A DNA stretch of 64,000 nt from Faecalibacterium prausnitzii. Lineage in GTDB: Bacteria > Bacillota > Clostridia > Oscillospirales > Ruminococcaceae. The position numbers and the translations under genes are program-made. The stretch is from the NCBI RefSeq assembly GCF_003287405.1, contig NZ_PRLD01000012.1, positions 24,930 to 88,929 on the forward strand, in the 5' to 3' direction. Below are positions 32,521 through 41,618 of the stretch, in pieces. Numbering within the stretch: position 1 is the first letter of the stretch; the number at the start of each line of letters is the position of its first letter. The notes beneath the pieces were generated by a model. The model ran no database searches, was not told the origin of the DNA, and worked only from the letters and a program-made list of their open reading frames with translations.

Positions 32521-35500
32521 TTAACCGACCACCAGCTTGTTGGTCTTTTTGAGGAACTTTGCAGGAATCGGGCGGTCCAGCTTCCATGTGATGTTCATGG
32601 GGCGGGAGCCCTCGTGCTTCACATAATTCACCGTGCCCAGATAGGTATACGCCCCTGCACCGCCAAAACGGGCATCTGCCTTGAACTCGCGCACGAACAG
32701 CAGAACCCGGCTTCCTTTTGCCCGGTGATGGATGTACCGCTGCCCGGTGGCAGAGTTTTCGGCGGTGGTGCTCTGGCTCTGCCAGTGGAACAGGCTTTCG
32801 TTAATGGAATAATCCTTGTACATGGTGCTGGGAGAGTAATCCTTGTCCGCTTTGTTCAGGGTCACAAAGAATACGTCCAGCTGCTTTTCCGGCAGCCACT
32901 TCACGCCCTCGCGGACGGTAGCAGGCTTCAAAAAGTCCAGTGCTACCAGCAGCTGGTCGCGGGTATAGGTGCAGTGCAGGTCCAGCGGACAATCAAAGCC
33001 TACATCCACAGGTTCGTCGATAAAATCAATGCGGTCATATTGATACTGCAAAAGTGCCTGCAGTTCCCCCAGCAAAACGGGACTATCTGAAAGTGCATAC
33101 AGGTTGTCGAGCACTTCCTCGCCGTTCCAATCTTCAGCGGTTTTGCCCCAGACAGTGACATAGAACATCTGCAACATCCTCTGTTCAACAGGCGGCAAAG
33201 CTGAAAAATCCGTATTGTCCAGTTTGGGCAAAAGGTCCAGTAAAAATTGAATCCACCGGCGGGAATCTACTACCGCGAACCGTGCAAAGGCTTTCGTCAT
33301 AATCTCTTCAAGCGGTTCCGCGAAATCGTCCGTTACACCGGCGCGGACACACAACCGTGCAAAGCAGAGCTTCTTGCTGTAAATTGCACGCGGGTCAAGA
33401 TGATAGTAATCGAGAAAATCGCCAAGGGTCAGCGGCAGGCCGGTGTCCTCTGTAAAAGATGCCGCGCGTGCCACAAGGCCGGAAGTGCGGTCATAGGAAG
33501 AGCTGATATTATCCAGCACATATTTTGCCGCGATCTTTTCCAGCTGGATATAACAGCCCTTGGGCGCAGAGACAAAACCCTCTTTAATCTCTCGGCTGAC
33601 GCTGTGGGTGGTGTTGGAGAGCAGGGCCGTAAACTTTTCCTCGAAATTGTACTTCTTGTTTGCCTGCCCGATGAAGTCCAGCACGGTCAGGCATTCCTTG
33701 TTTTCAGCCAGACGCAGGCCGCGGCCCAGCTGCTGCAAAAACACGGTCAGCGACTCGGTGGGGCGCAGGAACAGCACGGTGTTGACTTCCGGGATGTCCA
33801 CGCCTTCGTTGTAAATGTCCACCACAAAAATGAAACGAATCTCCCCGGAAACGAGCTGCTGTTTGGCGGTGTTGCGCTCCTCATCGGAAGAATCGCCGGT
33901 CAGCGCTATGGACGGGATGGCGTGGGTGTTAAAATAGTCCGCCATGAACCGGGCGTGCTCGATGGAAACGCAGAAGCCAAGCCCCTTTACCTCGTCAATA
34001 TCGGTGACATATTTCAGGATAGAATTAACCACAAGGTCAGCGCGGCGCTGTGCCACCATGCCGCTGAAGGTGTACAGGTTGGACAGTTCGGCCTTATCAT
34101 AACCGCCGGTGCGCCATTTCAGACTGCTCAGGTCGGCCGTATCGGTCACGCCGAAATATTGGAACGGGCACAGCAGTTTCCGGTCAATGGCTTCCGGCAG
34201 GCGAATCTCGGCGGCAACGCGCCCACCGAAATAATCCAGAATGCTCTTGCCGTCCATACGCTCCGGTGTGGCAGTCAGGCCCAACAAAATATGTGGCTGA
34301 TAATACTCCAACAGCTTCTGATAGGTGGGCGCGGCGGCATGGTGGAATTCGTCCACCACGATATAATCGTAGAAATCAGCCCCGGTCTTGGCGGTAAAAT
34401 CCTGCGAGTTGAAGGTTTGGATGGAAATAAACAGGTATTCAATGCTGTCCGCTTTGTAATTGCCGACCAACAGTTCGCCGAAATTGGCATCTTTCAACAC
34501 GGCACGGAAAGTGTACAGGCTCTGTTTCAGGATTTCTTCCCGATGCGCCACGAACAGCAGCCGGCAGGGCTTGCCGGGATGCTGTTTACAGAACCGCTTG
34601 TAATCCAGCGCCGAGATGACCGTTTTGCCGGTGCCGGTGGCGGCAACCACCAGATTGCGATTGTGCCCGCGCACGGTGCGTTCGGCTTCCAGCTTGTCCA
34701 GAATTTCCTGCTGGTAGGAATACGGCAGAATGTCCAGCGTGTAAATGCCGCTGTGGTCGGTCTCGCTGTACTTTTCGGCTTTCAGGGCCCGCGCAAGGCG
34801 CTCCCGCTGACCTTCGTTGTAGTACTCAAACTCGCCGGCGTTCCAGTAGCTTTCAAAGGTGGCGGCAATCTTATCGATGGTCTCCGGTAGGTCTTTCCGG
34901 GTCACTTTGACGTTCCATTCCAGTCCGCTGGAAATGGCCGCGTTGGACAGGTTGGACGAGCCGACATAGGCTGTTGTAAAACCGGTGTCCCGGTAGAACA
35001 CATACGTCTTTGCGTGGAGCCGGGTGCGCTTGGTGTCGTAGCTGACCTTGATTTTCGTATTAGGCAGCTGGCGCAGTTCTTCGATAGCCTTTACATCGGT
35101 GGCACCCATGTAGGAAGTGGTAATGATACGCAGCTCTCCGCCGTTCTGGGTAAACTGCCGCAGCTCGTCCATAAGCAGGCGCAGACCGCTCCACTTGATG
35201 AAGGACACCAGCATGTCGATGTGGTCGGCAGACACGATCTCCTTTTTCAGTTCAGTGTACATCTGCGGCTCGTGGATGGCACCGGTGAACAACGAGCTTT
35301 GCGCAAGAGGCGTTTCCGGCCGTTCGATGTCTTTGGCCGCTTTTCCGGTGGCAAGGCGGGGGTCATTTTCCCGTAAAAGCGCAAGAAGCTGCTCTGCACG
35401 CTGGTCAACGCCCAGCGCGGCAAAGTCAGGTTCTTTGGTGGTAGTCTGGATGGTGCTTACGATCTGGTTTGCCAGAGCAATCTGTGCTTCGATGCCGCCG

Positions 35501-35679
35501 CCATTGTCCTGTACGTTGTCGAGGCCTTTCTGTACCACTTCGGTCAGGTACTGCGCCAGCACTTTAGAGGCTTCTGCCGTGTCGATGGGCGCAGTGGATT
35601 TACGAGCTTCCGGAACCTCCGAAAGCTCACGGTTCAGCGCATTGTTAATGACCTGTTCGTACAGTCCGGGGTGAAGCAT
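32521..35679 (-). CDS. PLD-nuclease / superfamily 2 helicase / DUF3427 protein
   Basis: 1052 aa. The order is a helical N-terminus (1-120), a phospholipase D-type nuclease domain with H222 and K224 (RLHAKTYVFY) and the GSSNLS turn, and a DEAD/DEAH helicase with VAATGTGKT, VVDEFHH, LTATPERMDG and QQLGRGLR. A C-terminal DUF3427 domain covers about 750-1052. Only one HxK motif is present, so a dimer would be needed for cutting. It probably unwinds and degrades invading DNA. It starts the operon with the Nudix gene. Its GC content is closer to the chromosome than that of the neighbouring methyltransferase operon. Confidence 0.88.
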   Translation of the reverse strand: MLHPGLYEQVINNALNRELSEVPEARKSTAPIDTAEASKVLAQYLTEVVQKGLDNVQDNGGGIEAQIALANQIVSTIQTTTKEPDFAALGVDQRAEQLLALLRENDPRLATGKAAKDIERPETPLAQSSLFTGAIHEPQMYTELKKEIVSADHIDMLVSFIKWSGLRLLMDELRQFTQNGGELRIITTSYMGATDVKAIEELRQLPNTKIKVSYDTKRTRLHAKTYVFYRDTGFTTAYVGSSNLSNAAISSGLEWNVKVTRKDLPETIDKIAATFESYWNAGEFEYYNEGQRERLARALKAEKYSETDHSGIYTLDILPYSYQQEILDKLEAERTVRGHNRNLVVAATGTGKTVISALDYKRFCKQHPGKPCRLLFVAHREEILKQSLYTFRAVLKDANFGELLVGNYKADSIEYLFISIQTFNSQDFTAKTGADFYDYIVVDEFHHAAAPTYQKLLEYYQPHILLGLTATPERMDGKSILDYFGGRVAAEIRLPEAIDRKLLCPFQYFGVTDTADLSSLKWRTGGYDKAELSNLYTFSGMVAQRRADLVVNSILKYVTDIDEVKGLGFCVSIEHARFMADYFNTHAIPSIALTGDSSDEERNTAKQQLVSGEIRFIFVVDIYNEGVDIPEVNTVLFLRPTESLTVFLQQLGRGLRLAENKECLTVLDFIGQANKKYNFEEKFTALLSNTTHSVSREIKEGFVSAPKGCYIQLEKIAAKYVLDNISSSYDRTSGLVARAASFTEDTGLPLTLGDFLDYYHLDPRAIYSKKLCFARLCVRAGVTDDFAEPLEEIMTKAFARFAVVDSRRWIQFLLDLLPKLDNTDFSALPPVEQRMLQMFYVTVWGKTAEDWNGEEVLDNLYALSDSPVLLGELQALLQYQYDRIDFIDEPVDVGFDCPLDLHCTYTRDQLLVALDFLKPATVREGVKWLPEKQLDVFFVTLNKADKDYSPSTMYKDYSINESLFHWQSQSTTAENSATGQRYIHHRAKGSRVLLFVREFKADARFGGAGAYTYLGTVNYVKHEGSRPMNITWKLDRPIPAKFLKKTNKLVVG

Positions 35680-35706
35680 GATGACACTTCCTTGCAGTTT
35701 TCTTCT

Positions 35707-35735
35707 ATTATAGCGCGGACAAAAGCCCTATTCAA
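35707..35735 (-). promoter_or_regulatory. Promoter of the PLD-helicase operon
   Basis: On the minus strand: TTGAAT, 17 bp, TATAAT, about 30 bases before the start codon. Confidence 0.75.
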
Positions 35736-35821
35736 TGCTCACAATACGGATGAGACATTGCTTAACCACTCAAAAAGAACAATAAACAGGCAGGCTGCTG
35801 ACATATTTCTGTACTAATCTC

Positions 35822-35850
35822 TGGAAAGAAGTCAGAAAGTGCTCTATAAT
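35822..35850 (+). promoter_or_regulatory. Promoter of the nuclease-helicase/RES operon
   Basis: TGGAAA (35822-35827), 17 bp, TATAAT (35845-35850). It is divergent from the PLD-helicase promoter. Confidence 0.6.
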
Positions 35851-35900
35851 GAACTTATAACGAATTCGGATTCTACAAAATACCCAAAGAGGTGTGCTCT

Positions 35901-38153
35901 ATGGAACCATTAAAAGCAACCAGCGTCAATAGCCGTACGGAAGAACTGTTTGTTCAGCTGTTCTGTGAAGCATTCGGCCCGGAGAAAACAGAAAATTTGC
36001 AGGTTCAGTATCCGTGTGTTGATATCTATGGTCGGCATCGCTACATCGACTTTGCGTTGGAATCGCCTGAATCCAAAATTGCAATCGAGATAGACGGAGA
36101 AACTTACCACAACCCAAGTAAGGTTTCCGAGAACAAGTATGCAGATGACCTTCTGAAGCAGAACAGTCTGGTTTATGATAACTGGAAGGTTTACCGCTGG
36201 ATTTACAGTCAGCTGGAAAAGCAGCCGGAAAAGGTCAAGGATGAGCTGATTACATTTTTGGGCAGCAGCCCAATGTTCAAGGCATTTGAAGCAGACCTTC
36301 CGGTTCAGATGGGTCAGACAATCGAACTCCGGGATTATCAGCAGGAAGCCATCGAGAACCTGAAAAAGGTGCGGGACGATGGGAAAACCATCGCATTGCT
36401 GTACCATGCGACAGGCGTAGGAAAGACCATTACCGCAGCGACAGATGCGAAAGCCGTGGGCGGGCGCACGCTGTTTCTGGTAAATGCGCTGAAACTAGCA
36501 TCTCAGGCGAAGGATACCTTTGCGAGGGTGTGGCCGGAGGCGACACTTGGCGAGTATACCGGTGGACAGAAAGATGTTTCACAGACCGTTATTTTTGCAA
36601 CTGTCCAGAGCATTTCCAAAGATTTGGAAAAGTTTTCGCCCACAGCGTTTGACTACCTGATTGTTGACGAGTGCCACCATGCGGCAGCGAATACCTATCA
36701 AAAAATCTTTACATATTTTCACCCGAAGTTCATTCTTGGCCTGACAGCGACCCCGGAACGCAGCGATGGCGAGGATATGCTGGAACTGTTTCAGAATGTG
36801 GCGCACAAGGTGGATTTGAAAACAGCAGTGGAACGTGGCGTGCTGGTGCCCATCCGCTGCATCCGGGTCAAAACTAACATCGATCTGACGGACGTGCGCA
36901 TCAACGGTATCAAGTATAATTCGCAGGACTTGGAAAGCAAGCTGTTTATCCCGGAACGGAATCAGCTGATCGTGGATACCTATCTGAAATATGTGAACGG
37001 AAAAAAGACGGTGATCTTCTGCGCCAGCGTAGACCATGCTGCGGAAATCGCAAAGTTGCTGCGCGACAATGGAGTAGACGCAGAAGCCGTTTCTGGACGT
37101 GACCGTGTGGAGATTCGGGAGAAAGTCCTGAAGGATTACGAAACAGGGTCAACGGACGTATTGTGCGCCTGCGATTTGCTGAACGAAGGCTGGGACAGCC
37201 CGCATACCACCGTTCTGTTTATGGCACGGCCAACGATGTCCAAAACTATCTATATGCAGCAGCTTGGTCGTGGTACGCGCCGTTGTCCGGGCAAGGATGA
37301 CTTGCTTGTCATCGACTTCGTAGACAACGCCAATATGTTCAATATGCCGTATAGTCTGCATCGTGTGCTGAACATTGCCAAATATCAGCCGATGGCCTAT
37401 GTTCTGGCACCGGAAAATAAACGGAAATTGGATCAGGATATGCTTTTCAAAGGCGAGAAGCCCGAAGCATGGCTGGATGTTCCGATTGATGTGGATAACT
37501 ATGAAATCATTGACCTGTTCAACTGGCAGAACAGCGTCAAAGATATGATTTCGCAGATTGAGCTTGTCCGCATGGTCGATGTTCAGTCCGAAACGGTTGA
37601 ACGCTATATTAAAGACGGAAAAATCAAGCCTGATCTTTCCATTCCGTTTGGGGATAAGCGGATGTTCCACTATTTCCGGGAGGAAAGCATCCGAAATATC
37701 GCTAAACAGTATGGCTGGGATTTAATTACGCCGCAGAATATGGCAGACAAGTTTATGAAGTTCATCGAAACAATGGATATGAGCTATTCCTATAAGCCGG
37801 TGCTGCTCAAGGCAATCTACGAGTATATGGACAGCAACGGTCGGGTAGCTCTGCCGGATGTTGTGGATTATTTTATCGACTTCTATGAAGATCGTAAAGC
37901 GCATGGGATGATAGCAGAAAAGCCGAACAGCATCTATCAGAAGGGTGGATACACCCGGAAAGATGTGGAGAAAAATGTTCTTTCCAATCCGTTCAAGCGG
38001 TTTGAGGATATGCGTTTCCTGATGCGCTGCAAGGATGTGGAAACCATTGAAGTCAACCCAATCATTTTCCGCAAGCTCACGAAGGAAGATTGGCTGCATA
38101 TCATAAGGGTCTGCGATAAGAGTCTGGAAAAGTATTATACGAGAATCTCTTGA
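35901..38153 (+). CDS. Nuclease-helicase: PD-(D/E)XK-like domain fused to a superfamily 2 helicase
   Basis: 750 aa. The ATG at 35901 has AGAGG 8 bases upstream; a GTG at 35892 is less likely. The N-terminal domain (about 10-115) looks like the Vsr/DUF559 nuclease group: RYIDFAL (D50), then AIEIDGETYH (E63, D65) and WKVYRWIYSQL. The helicase part has HATGVGKTITAA, IVDECHHAA, LTATPERSDGEDML and QQLGRGTRRCPG. The C-terminal about 200 residues are unassigned. This architecture resembles stand-alone restriction helicases. The RES-like gene begins 39 bases after it on the same strand. Confidence 0.85.
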   Translation: MEPLKATSVNSRTEELFVQLFCEAFGPEKTENLQVQYPCVDIYGRHRYIDFALESPESKIAIEIDGETYHNPSKVSENKYADDLLKQNSLVYDNWKVYRWIYSQLEKQPEKVKDELITFLGSSPMFKAFEADLPVQMGQTIELRDYQQEAIENLKKVRDDGKTIALLYHATGVGKTITAATDAKAVGGRTLFLVNALKLASQAKDTFARVWPEATLGEYTGGQKDVSQTVIFATVQSISKDLEKFSPTAFDYLIVDECHHAAANTYQKIFTYFHPKFILGLTATPERSDGEDMLELFQNVAHKVDLKTAVERGVLVPIRCIRVKTNIDLTDVRINGIKYNSQDLESKLFIPERNQLIVDTYLKYVNGKKTVIFCASVDHAAEIAKLLRDNGVDAEAVSGRDRVEIREKVLKDYETGSTDVLCACDLLNEGWDSPHTTVLFMARPTMSKTIYMQQLGRGTRRCPGKDDLLVIDFVDNANMFNMPYSLHRVLNIAKYQPMAYVLAPENKRKLDQDMLFKGEKPEAWLDVPIDVDNYEIIDLFNWQNSVKDMISQIELVRMVDVQSETVERYIKDGKIKPDLSIPFGDKRMFHYFREESIRNIAKQYGWDLITPQNMADKFMKFIETMDMSYSYKPVLLKAIYEYMDSNGRVALPDVVDYFIDFYEDRKAHGMIAEKPNSIYQKGGYTRKDVEKNVLSNPFKRFEDMRFLMRCKDVETIEVNPIIFRKLTKEDWLHIIRVCDKSLEKYYTRIS

Positions 38154-38192
38154 AGTTAGTATAGAAAATATCGATTTGGGGTGGCGATAACG

Positions 38193-40016
38193 ATGAAGAT
38201 AAATCAACTTTTAGATGAAATAGATCTTCCTGAAAGGTACTTTAGTGAGGCATTTATCATTGGTGAAAAATTCGAAGAGGAAGCAAGTAAATACCTAACA
38301 CTTCTTGACAATTGTGATGAGTGTGATCTTGATGCCGATAAAAAAGCTGAATTTAATGAAAAATTAAATGAGTCAAAAAGGGTTGCCGCTGAGATAAGTA
38401 CAAAAATAATTGCTGTCTTCGAAAGCTATGAAGAATCGAATTATAAGGTATCGCAAGAACTATTCGATGAAGTCATGGAAATTTTGAGACCAGCTCTTTT
38501 TATAAGTTTGATGAACGGGAGAATTCTTGTATCTGCTGGAGAAAAAACAATCTGCACATGTATGAGACTGTTTGGAAGTTCTAATGGGGGACGATACTTT
38601 AGAATTAGGGCTGTAGATGGCCGTAGTCAGACTATCAAAAGTAATCCAAATGAATTGTTTCATATTCCAATGAATAAGCGAGCATATTCGAGTAATGAAA
38701 GATTCAGCTTAGCAGGATTTCCATGCCTGTACTTATCTACAATGCTCCCTCTCGCTTGGCAGGAATGTAATTATCCCTCAAAATATTATTATTCTGAATA
38801 TCAATATATTTGGAGTGAAAGCCAGGATAATAAAATAGATCTGAGCAAAGAACTGAAATTATTGGCATTATATTCTCCCATGGAGATAAAAACGTGGGGA
38901 TTTACGGTAAAATACAATGATTTTGAAGTGTGGAATGAGGTGATCTGTCGGTATCTTAAAATGTATCCGTTGATTTTGGCATGCTCATTTATAAATCAAA
39001 GTGGCAACACACCATATAAGCAGGAATATATAATTTCACAAATGCTGATGCAGTGGGTTAAGCGAAATCATGAAACCGTTCAAGGGATAGACTATTTTTC
39101 TTGTGTAGATATGTTCTTTGATACATCTAAATGGTGTGCTAATAATATCGTGATTCCGGCTTTTCCTAACTATGAAAATGGTATTAGTGTTCCTTTGCGT
39201 GAAAAATTTTCATGGACAATGCCTGCTTTTTGTGAGCTTCCGATTGTTTCAAAAAATAAAACGGAACGGGATCGAAAATTCATATATGAATTCATGGAGC
39301 AAATCAATCATGCGCTTCGGGTACGTCGGCCCATGCCTGATATGTATATTAGAGTCCTTCAGAGCATGAAGGAAACAGCGGATTGCCTTCTGAATTTAAT
39401 GGCAAATGACAATATTTGCGACATGAGATTGATGTTGAAAATTTTAAAATCGCTTGGTTCAAATGTTGCGGATATTTCACGGATGAATTTATTGGAAAAC
39501 ATTGAGGATAAAATATCAGAAGCTGAAGATGGAAAATGGTCAACGGAAGAGGTTAAAGCGGCCAGTGTTGAATTTGAAAAATTGTATAGAGACTTCACAG
39601 GGCAGGATAATAGTGTTAAGTCTATAATCGATAAGCATCAAGATTTGATATGGAATCACCATGAGACTCAACCAACGTTGGAAATATTGTATCAAGGTGC
39701 ACACGAAATCATTGGTTTTAAAGATCTGCTTCACAATGCTCATCGCCTATTTGGATTTAGTGAAATCAAAGACAACGAGGATACATTTAATAACCTGACG
39801 AGACTCGCACAGGATGCAGGTGTTCCGATAGGAACGTTTTGGGAACAAGAAGGAAAGGACGACGTGTGGCTAAGAAATCATATCATAGAAATAAAAAGTC
39901 CAATATTGATTGAACGGAATAACACAAGTATTTATTCAGATAAAAAAGTTAAGTCACAACAGATTCTATGCATTGGATGTACTGAGAAAAAGCTAAAAGA
40001 AATATTACAAAAGTAA
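38193..40016 (+). CDS. RES-like domain protein, possible NAD-consuming effector
   Basis: 607 aa. The start at 38193 is placed by a GGGGTGG site 9 bases upstream. It is strongly AT-rich, unlike the helicase before it. Residues about 120-200 follow the RES toxin pattern: YFRIRA (R137), then SNERFSLAGFPCLYLS (R170, Y180) and the Glu in AWQECNYP (E191). RES toxins degrade NAD+, but they are usually short, and the remaining 400 residues have no recognised domain. It might be an abortive-infection effector triggered by the helicase. The RES call is by motif only. Confidence 0.62.
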   Translation: MKINQLLDEIDLPERYFSEAFIIGEKFEEEASKYLTLLDNCDECDLDADKKAEFNEKLNESKRVAAEISTKIIAVFESYEESNYKVSQELFDEVMEILRPALFISLMNGRILVSAGEKTICTCMRLFGSSNGGRYFRIRAVDGRSQTIKSNPNELFHIPMNKRAYSSNERFSLAGFPCLYLSTMLPLAWQECNYPSKYYYSEYQYIWSESQDNKIDLSKELKLLALYSPMEIKTWGFTVKYNDFEVWNEVICRYLKMYPLILACSFINQSGNTPYKQEYIISQMLMQWVKRNHETVQGIDYFSCVDMFFDTSKWCANNIVIPAFPNYENGISVPLREKFSWTMPAFCELPIVSKNKTERDRKFIYEFMEQINHALRVRRPMPDMYIRVLQSMKETADCLLNLMANDNICDMRLMLKILKSLGSNVADISRMNLLENIEDKISEAEDGKWSTEEVKAASVEFEKLYRDFTGQDNSVKSIIDKHQDLIWNHHETQPTLEILYQGAHEIIGFKDLLHNAHRLFGFSEIKDNEDTFNNLTRLAQDAGVPIGTFWEQEGKDDVWLRNHIIEIKSPILIERNNTSIYSDKKVKSQQILCIGCTEKKLKEILQK

Positions 40017-40054
40017 ATGCTCGGATGCACATCTGTAAATTGGGAAACAGAAAG

Positions 40055-40288
40055 ATGCGAATTATTATATCGAACAAAATCCGTTGCAAACGCTGTGGAG
40101 ACGTCATCGAAAGCAAAAGCCATTACGATTTGGAGAAGTGCAGCTGTGGTCTCTGTTGCGTAGATGGCGGCAAGGACTACGTGCGGCGCGTTATCAGGAC
40201 CACCGAAGGCGGAAAATATGCGGACTACTGCGAAGAACTTTCAGAGTGGGTAGAAGTTCCTGACCCAAACGATGATGACGGAACTTAA
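40055..40288 (+). CDS. Small zinc-ribbon protein
   Basis: 77 aa. The start at 40055 (MRIIISNKI) is chosen over 40025 by alignment with the conserved core. Four cysteines form the pattern RCKRCGD ... EKCSCGLC, a zinc ribbon, followed by CCVDGGKDYVRRVIR and an acidic tail. Similar small proteins are common on Firmicutes elements, and their role is unknown. It follows the RES-like gene by 38 bases and ends at a strong terminator, so it probably belongs to the same operon. Confidence 0.72.
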   Translation: MRIIISNKIRCKRCGDVIESKSHYDLEKCSCGLCCVDGGKDYVRRVIRTTEGGKYADYCEELSEWVEVPDPNDDDGT

Positions 40289-40294
40289 ATGAAT

Positions 40295-40340
40295 AAGACC
40301 CACAGATTGGAGGCTCATTCCAATCTGTGGGTCTTGTTGT
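40295..40340 (+). terminator. Terminator of the helicase-RES operon
   Basis: AAGACCCACAGATTGG pairs perfectly with CCAATCTGTGGGTCTT, followed by GTTGT. Confidence 0.88.
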
Positions 40341-40358
40341 ATCCATTGGCTGATACCT

Positions 40359-40597
40359 ATTGATACCAATTAGTATCAATATATTAACAACCAACAAAAA
40401 AATTATATAAATAGGACTGCTTCAAACCTTACTCAATTATGCTTTCCCTTAAAATCGGCTGCATTTTAAGGGAAAAGCAAAGCGATTAAGGGATTCTGCT
40501 CTAAAAAAGCTGGACATTCGAGAAGAACCAGTATATACGGCAGCAATGCCGCCTTAAAGTGAGGGGTCGATGGATTGAGCCCTAGTATTGATACTAG
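40359..40597. promoter_or_regulatory. Palindrome cluster between converging island operons
   Basis: ATTGATAC-6-GTATCAAT (40359-40380) and CTAGTAT-TG-ATACTAG (40582-40597) share the core TTGATAC/GTATCAA. Between them lies a 15-bp hairpin, CTTTCCCTTAAAAT / ATTTTAAGGG (40441-40478). The second palindrome overlaps the end of the next gene. They could be operators for a regulator not seen here, or module boundary scars. No gene is seen in 40289-40593. Confidence 0.5.
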
Positions 40598-40983
40598 TTG
40601 GTATCAGCTGACTTCTGATATTCGGCCATGATCCTTCTTGCCCTGCCGCGGGTGGTATCCTCAAAAGTCTCAGCTTCGCTGAAATGCAGCCAGAAAGGGT
40701 CCTCCATCAAGCAGGCATTGGTGCGCTTGACGATTTCCCACGCATTGTAGTCTGGCAGGCCCATCATCTCCAGAATCTCCTTGCAGTCCATCCGGTTTCG
40801 GGGGAAGATGCGCTTCTTTGCCCAGACGACCACATCGACCAGTGGGACTTTGCGGCTGCTGCCGATAAAGAGGTTCAAGGGCAGGTCGTACTGTGGCACC
40901 CCCTCATTGGCGCAGAGATACTGCCCATCTTCGCTCAAATGAGCGATTTCCTTTTCATCCAGCATCAATTTCAGGTAAGCCAT
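40594..40983 (-). CDS. Small protein of the RloAB operon, unknown
   Basis: 129 aa. The start at 40983 (MAYLKLMLDEKEIAHL) has GAGAGG 8-9 bases upstream. No known domain. The segment around RNRMDCKEILEMMGLPDYNAWEIV with DPFWLHF is faintly like the N-terminal part of HipA-type proteins, but I would not assign it. It starts 11 bases after the rloB stop, so the three genes appear co-transcribed. It may be a third component or an antitoxin. Confidence 0.65.
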   Translation of the reverse strand: MAYLKLMLDEKEIAHLSEDGQYLCANEGVPQYDLPLNLFIGSSRKVPLVDVVVWAKKRIFPRNRMDCKEILEMMGLPDYNAWEIVKRTNACLMEDPFWLHFSEAETFEDTTRGRARRIMAEYQKSADTN

Positions 40984-40994
40984 AAAGACACCTC

Positions 40995-41618
40995 TCAAAC
41001 TTTGGAGTTCAGGTATTCGACAAGCTCCCAAACGGTTGTTAGTGGATTGCTTTGTCGAGATATCAGCTCTGTGTCTTGATTCCGGACTTGTTCAGCCCGT
41101 GCTTTTGCCCGCTGGATTGCAGTGGATTGCAAAGGCTTCAAAACGTCAAAGTAATCCTTGCTCTTCTCATAATCGGGGATTCTGTTCGATTGTTTCAGTA
41201 AGTGAATCAATGCTTGACAATCCTCAACTTCTGCCTGTTGATTTACAAAATGTAGTAGGAACCACAACTCGAAAGATGGGTTAGAATAGGCCAGATGGTA
41301 GCCTTCCTTTTGAGCGGACTGTTTGGCACGCAGAAGAACCTCGTTGGAGTTATCGTCACGGTCAAATACGCACCAGATGGAGTCACCATCTTCCGGATAG
41401 TATGGATTATTGCCCATCGTTGCTTTGGCCTTTTGCACAAGCCTGTCGGCAGACTTATACTGAGAAGAAATCGGGATAATGTCAATATTGCATCCTCGAC
41501 CGCGGAAACGCTTGAAATAGCGGATCTCGGTTTCACTGCCCTCGCAGATAAGATACACGACCGGGTTGCGCTTTCTGGTGTGGGCAGACTTGCGGCTGAT
41601 CTCTTTTATTCTGCCCAT
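40995..41618 (-). CDS. rloB: RloB-like protein (Toprim-type nuclease partner)
   Basis: 207 aa. The family start RKRNPVVYLICEGSETEIRYF has the conserved Glu of the Toprim-like fold, and SIWCVFDRDDNS supplies the acidic DxD. LAYSNPSFELWFLLHF is the other hallmark. RloB partners the RloA ATPase in phage-defence pairs of the AbiL or PARIS-like kind. It overlaps rloA by 13 bases and has GGAGG inside rloA, so translation is coupled. Confidence 0.86.
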   Translation of the reverse strand: MGRIKEISRKSAHTRKRNPVVYLICEGSETEIRYFKRFRGRGCNIDIIPISSQYKSADRLVQKAKATMGNNPYYPEDGDSIWCVFDRDDNSNEVLLRAKQSAQKEGYHLAYSNPSFELWFLLHFVNQQAEVEDCQALIHLLKQSNRIPDYEKSKDYFDVLKPLQSTAIQRAKARAEQVRNQDTELISRQSNPLTTVWELVEYLNSKV

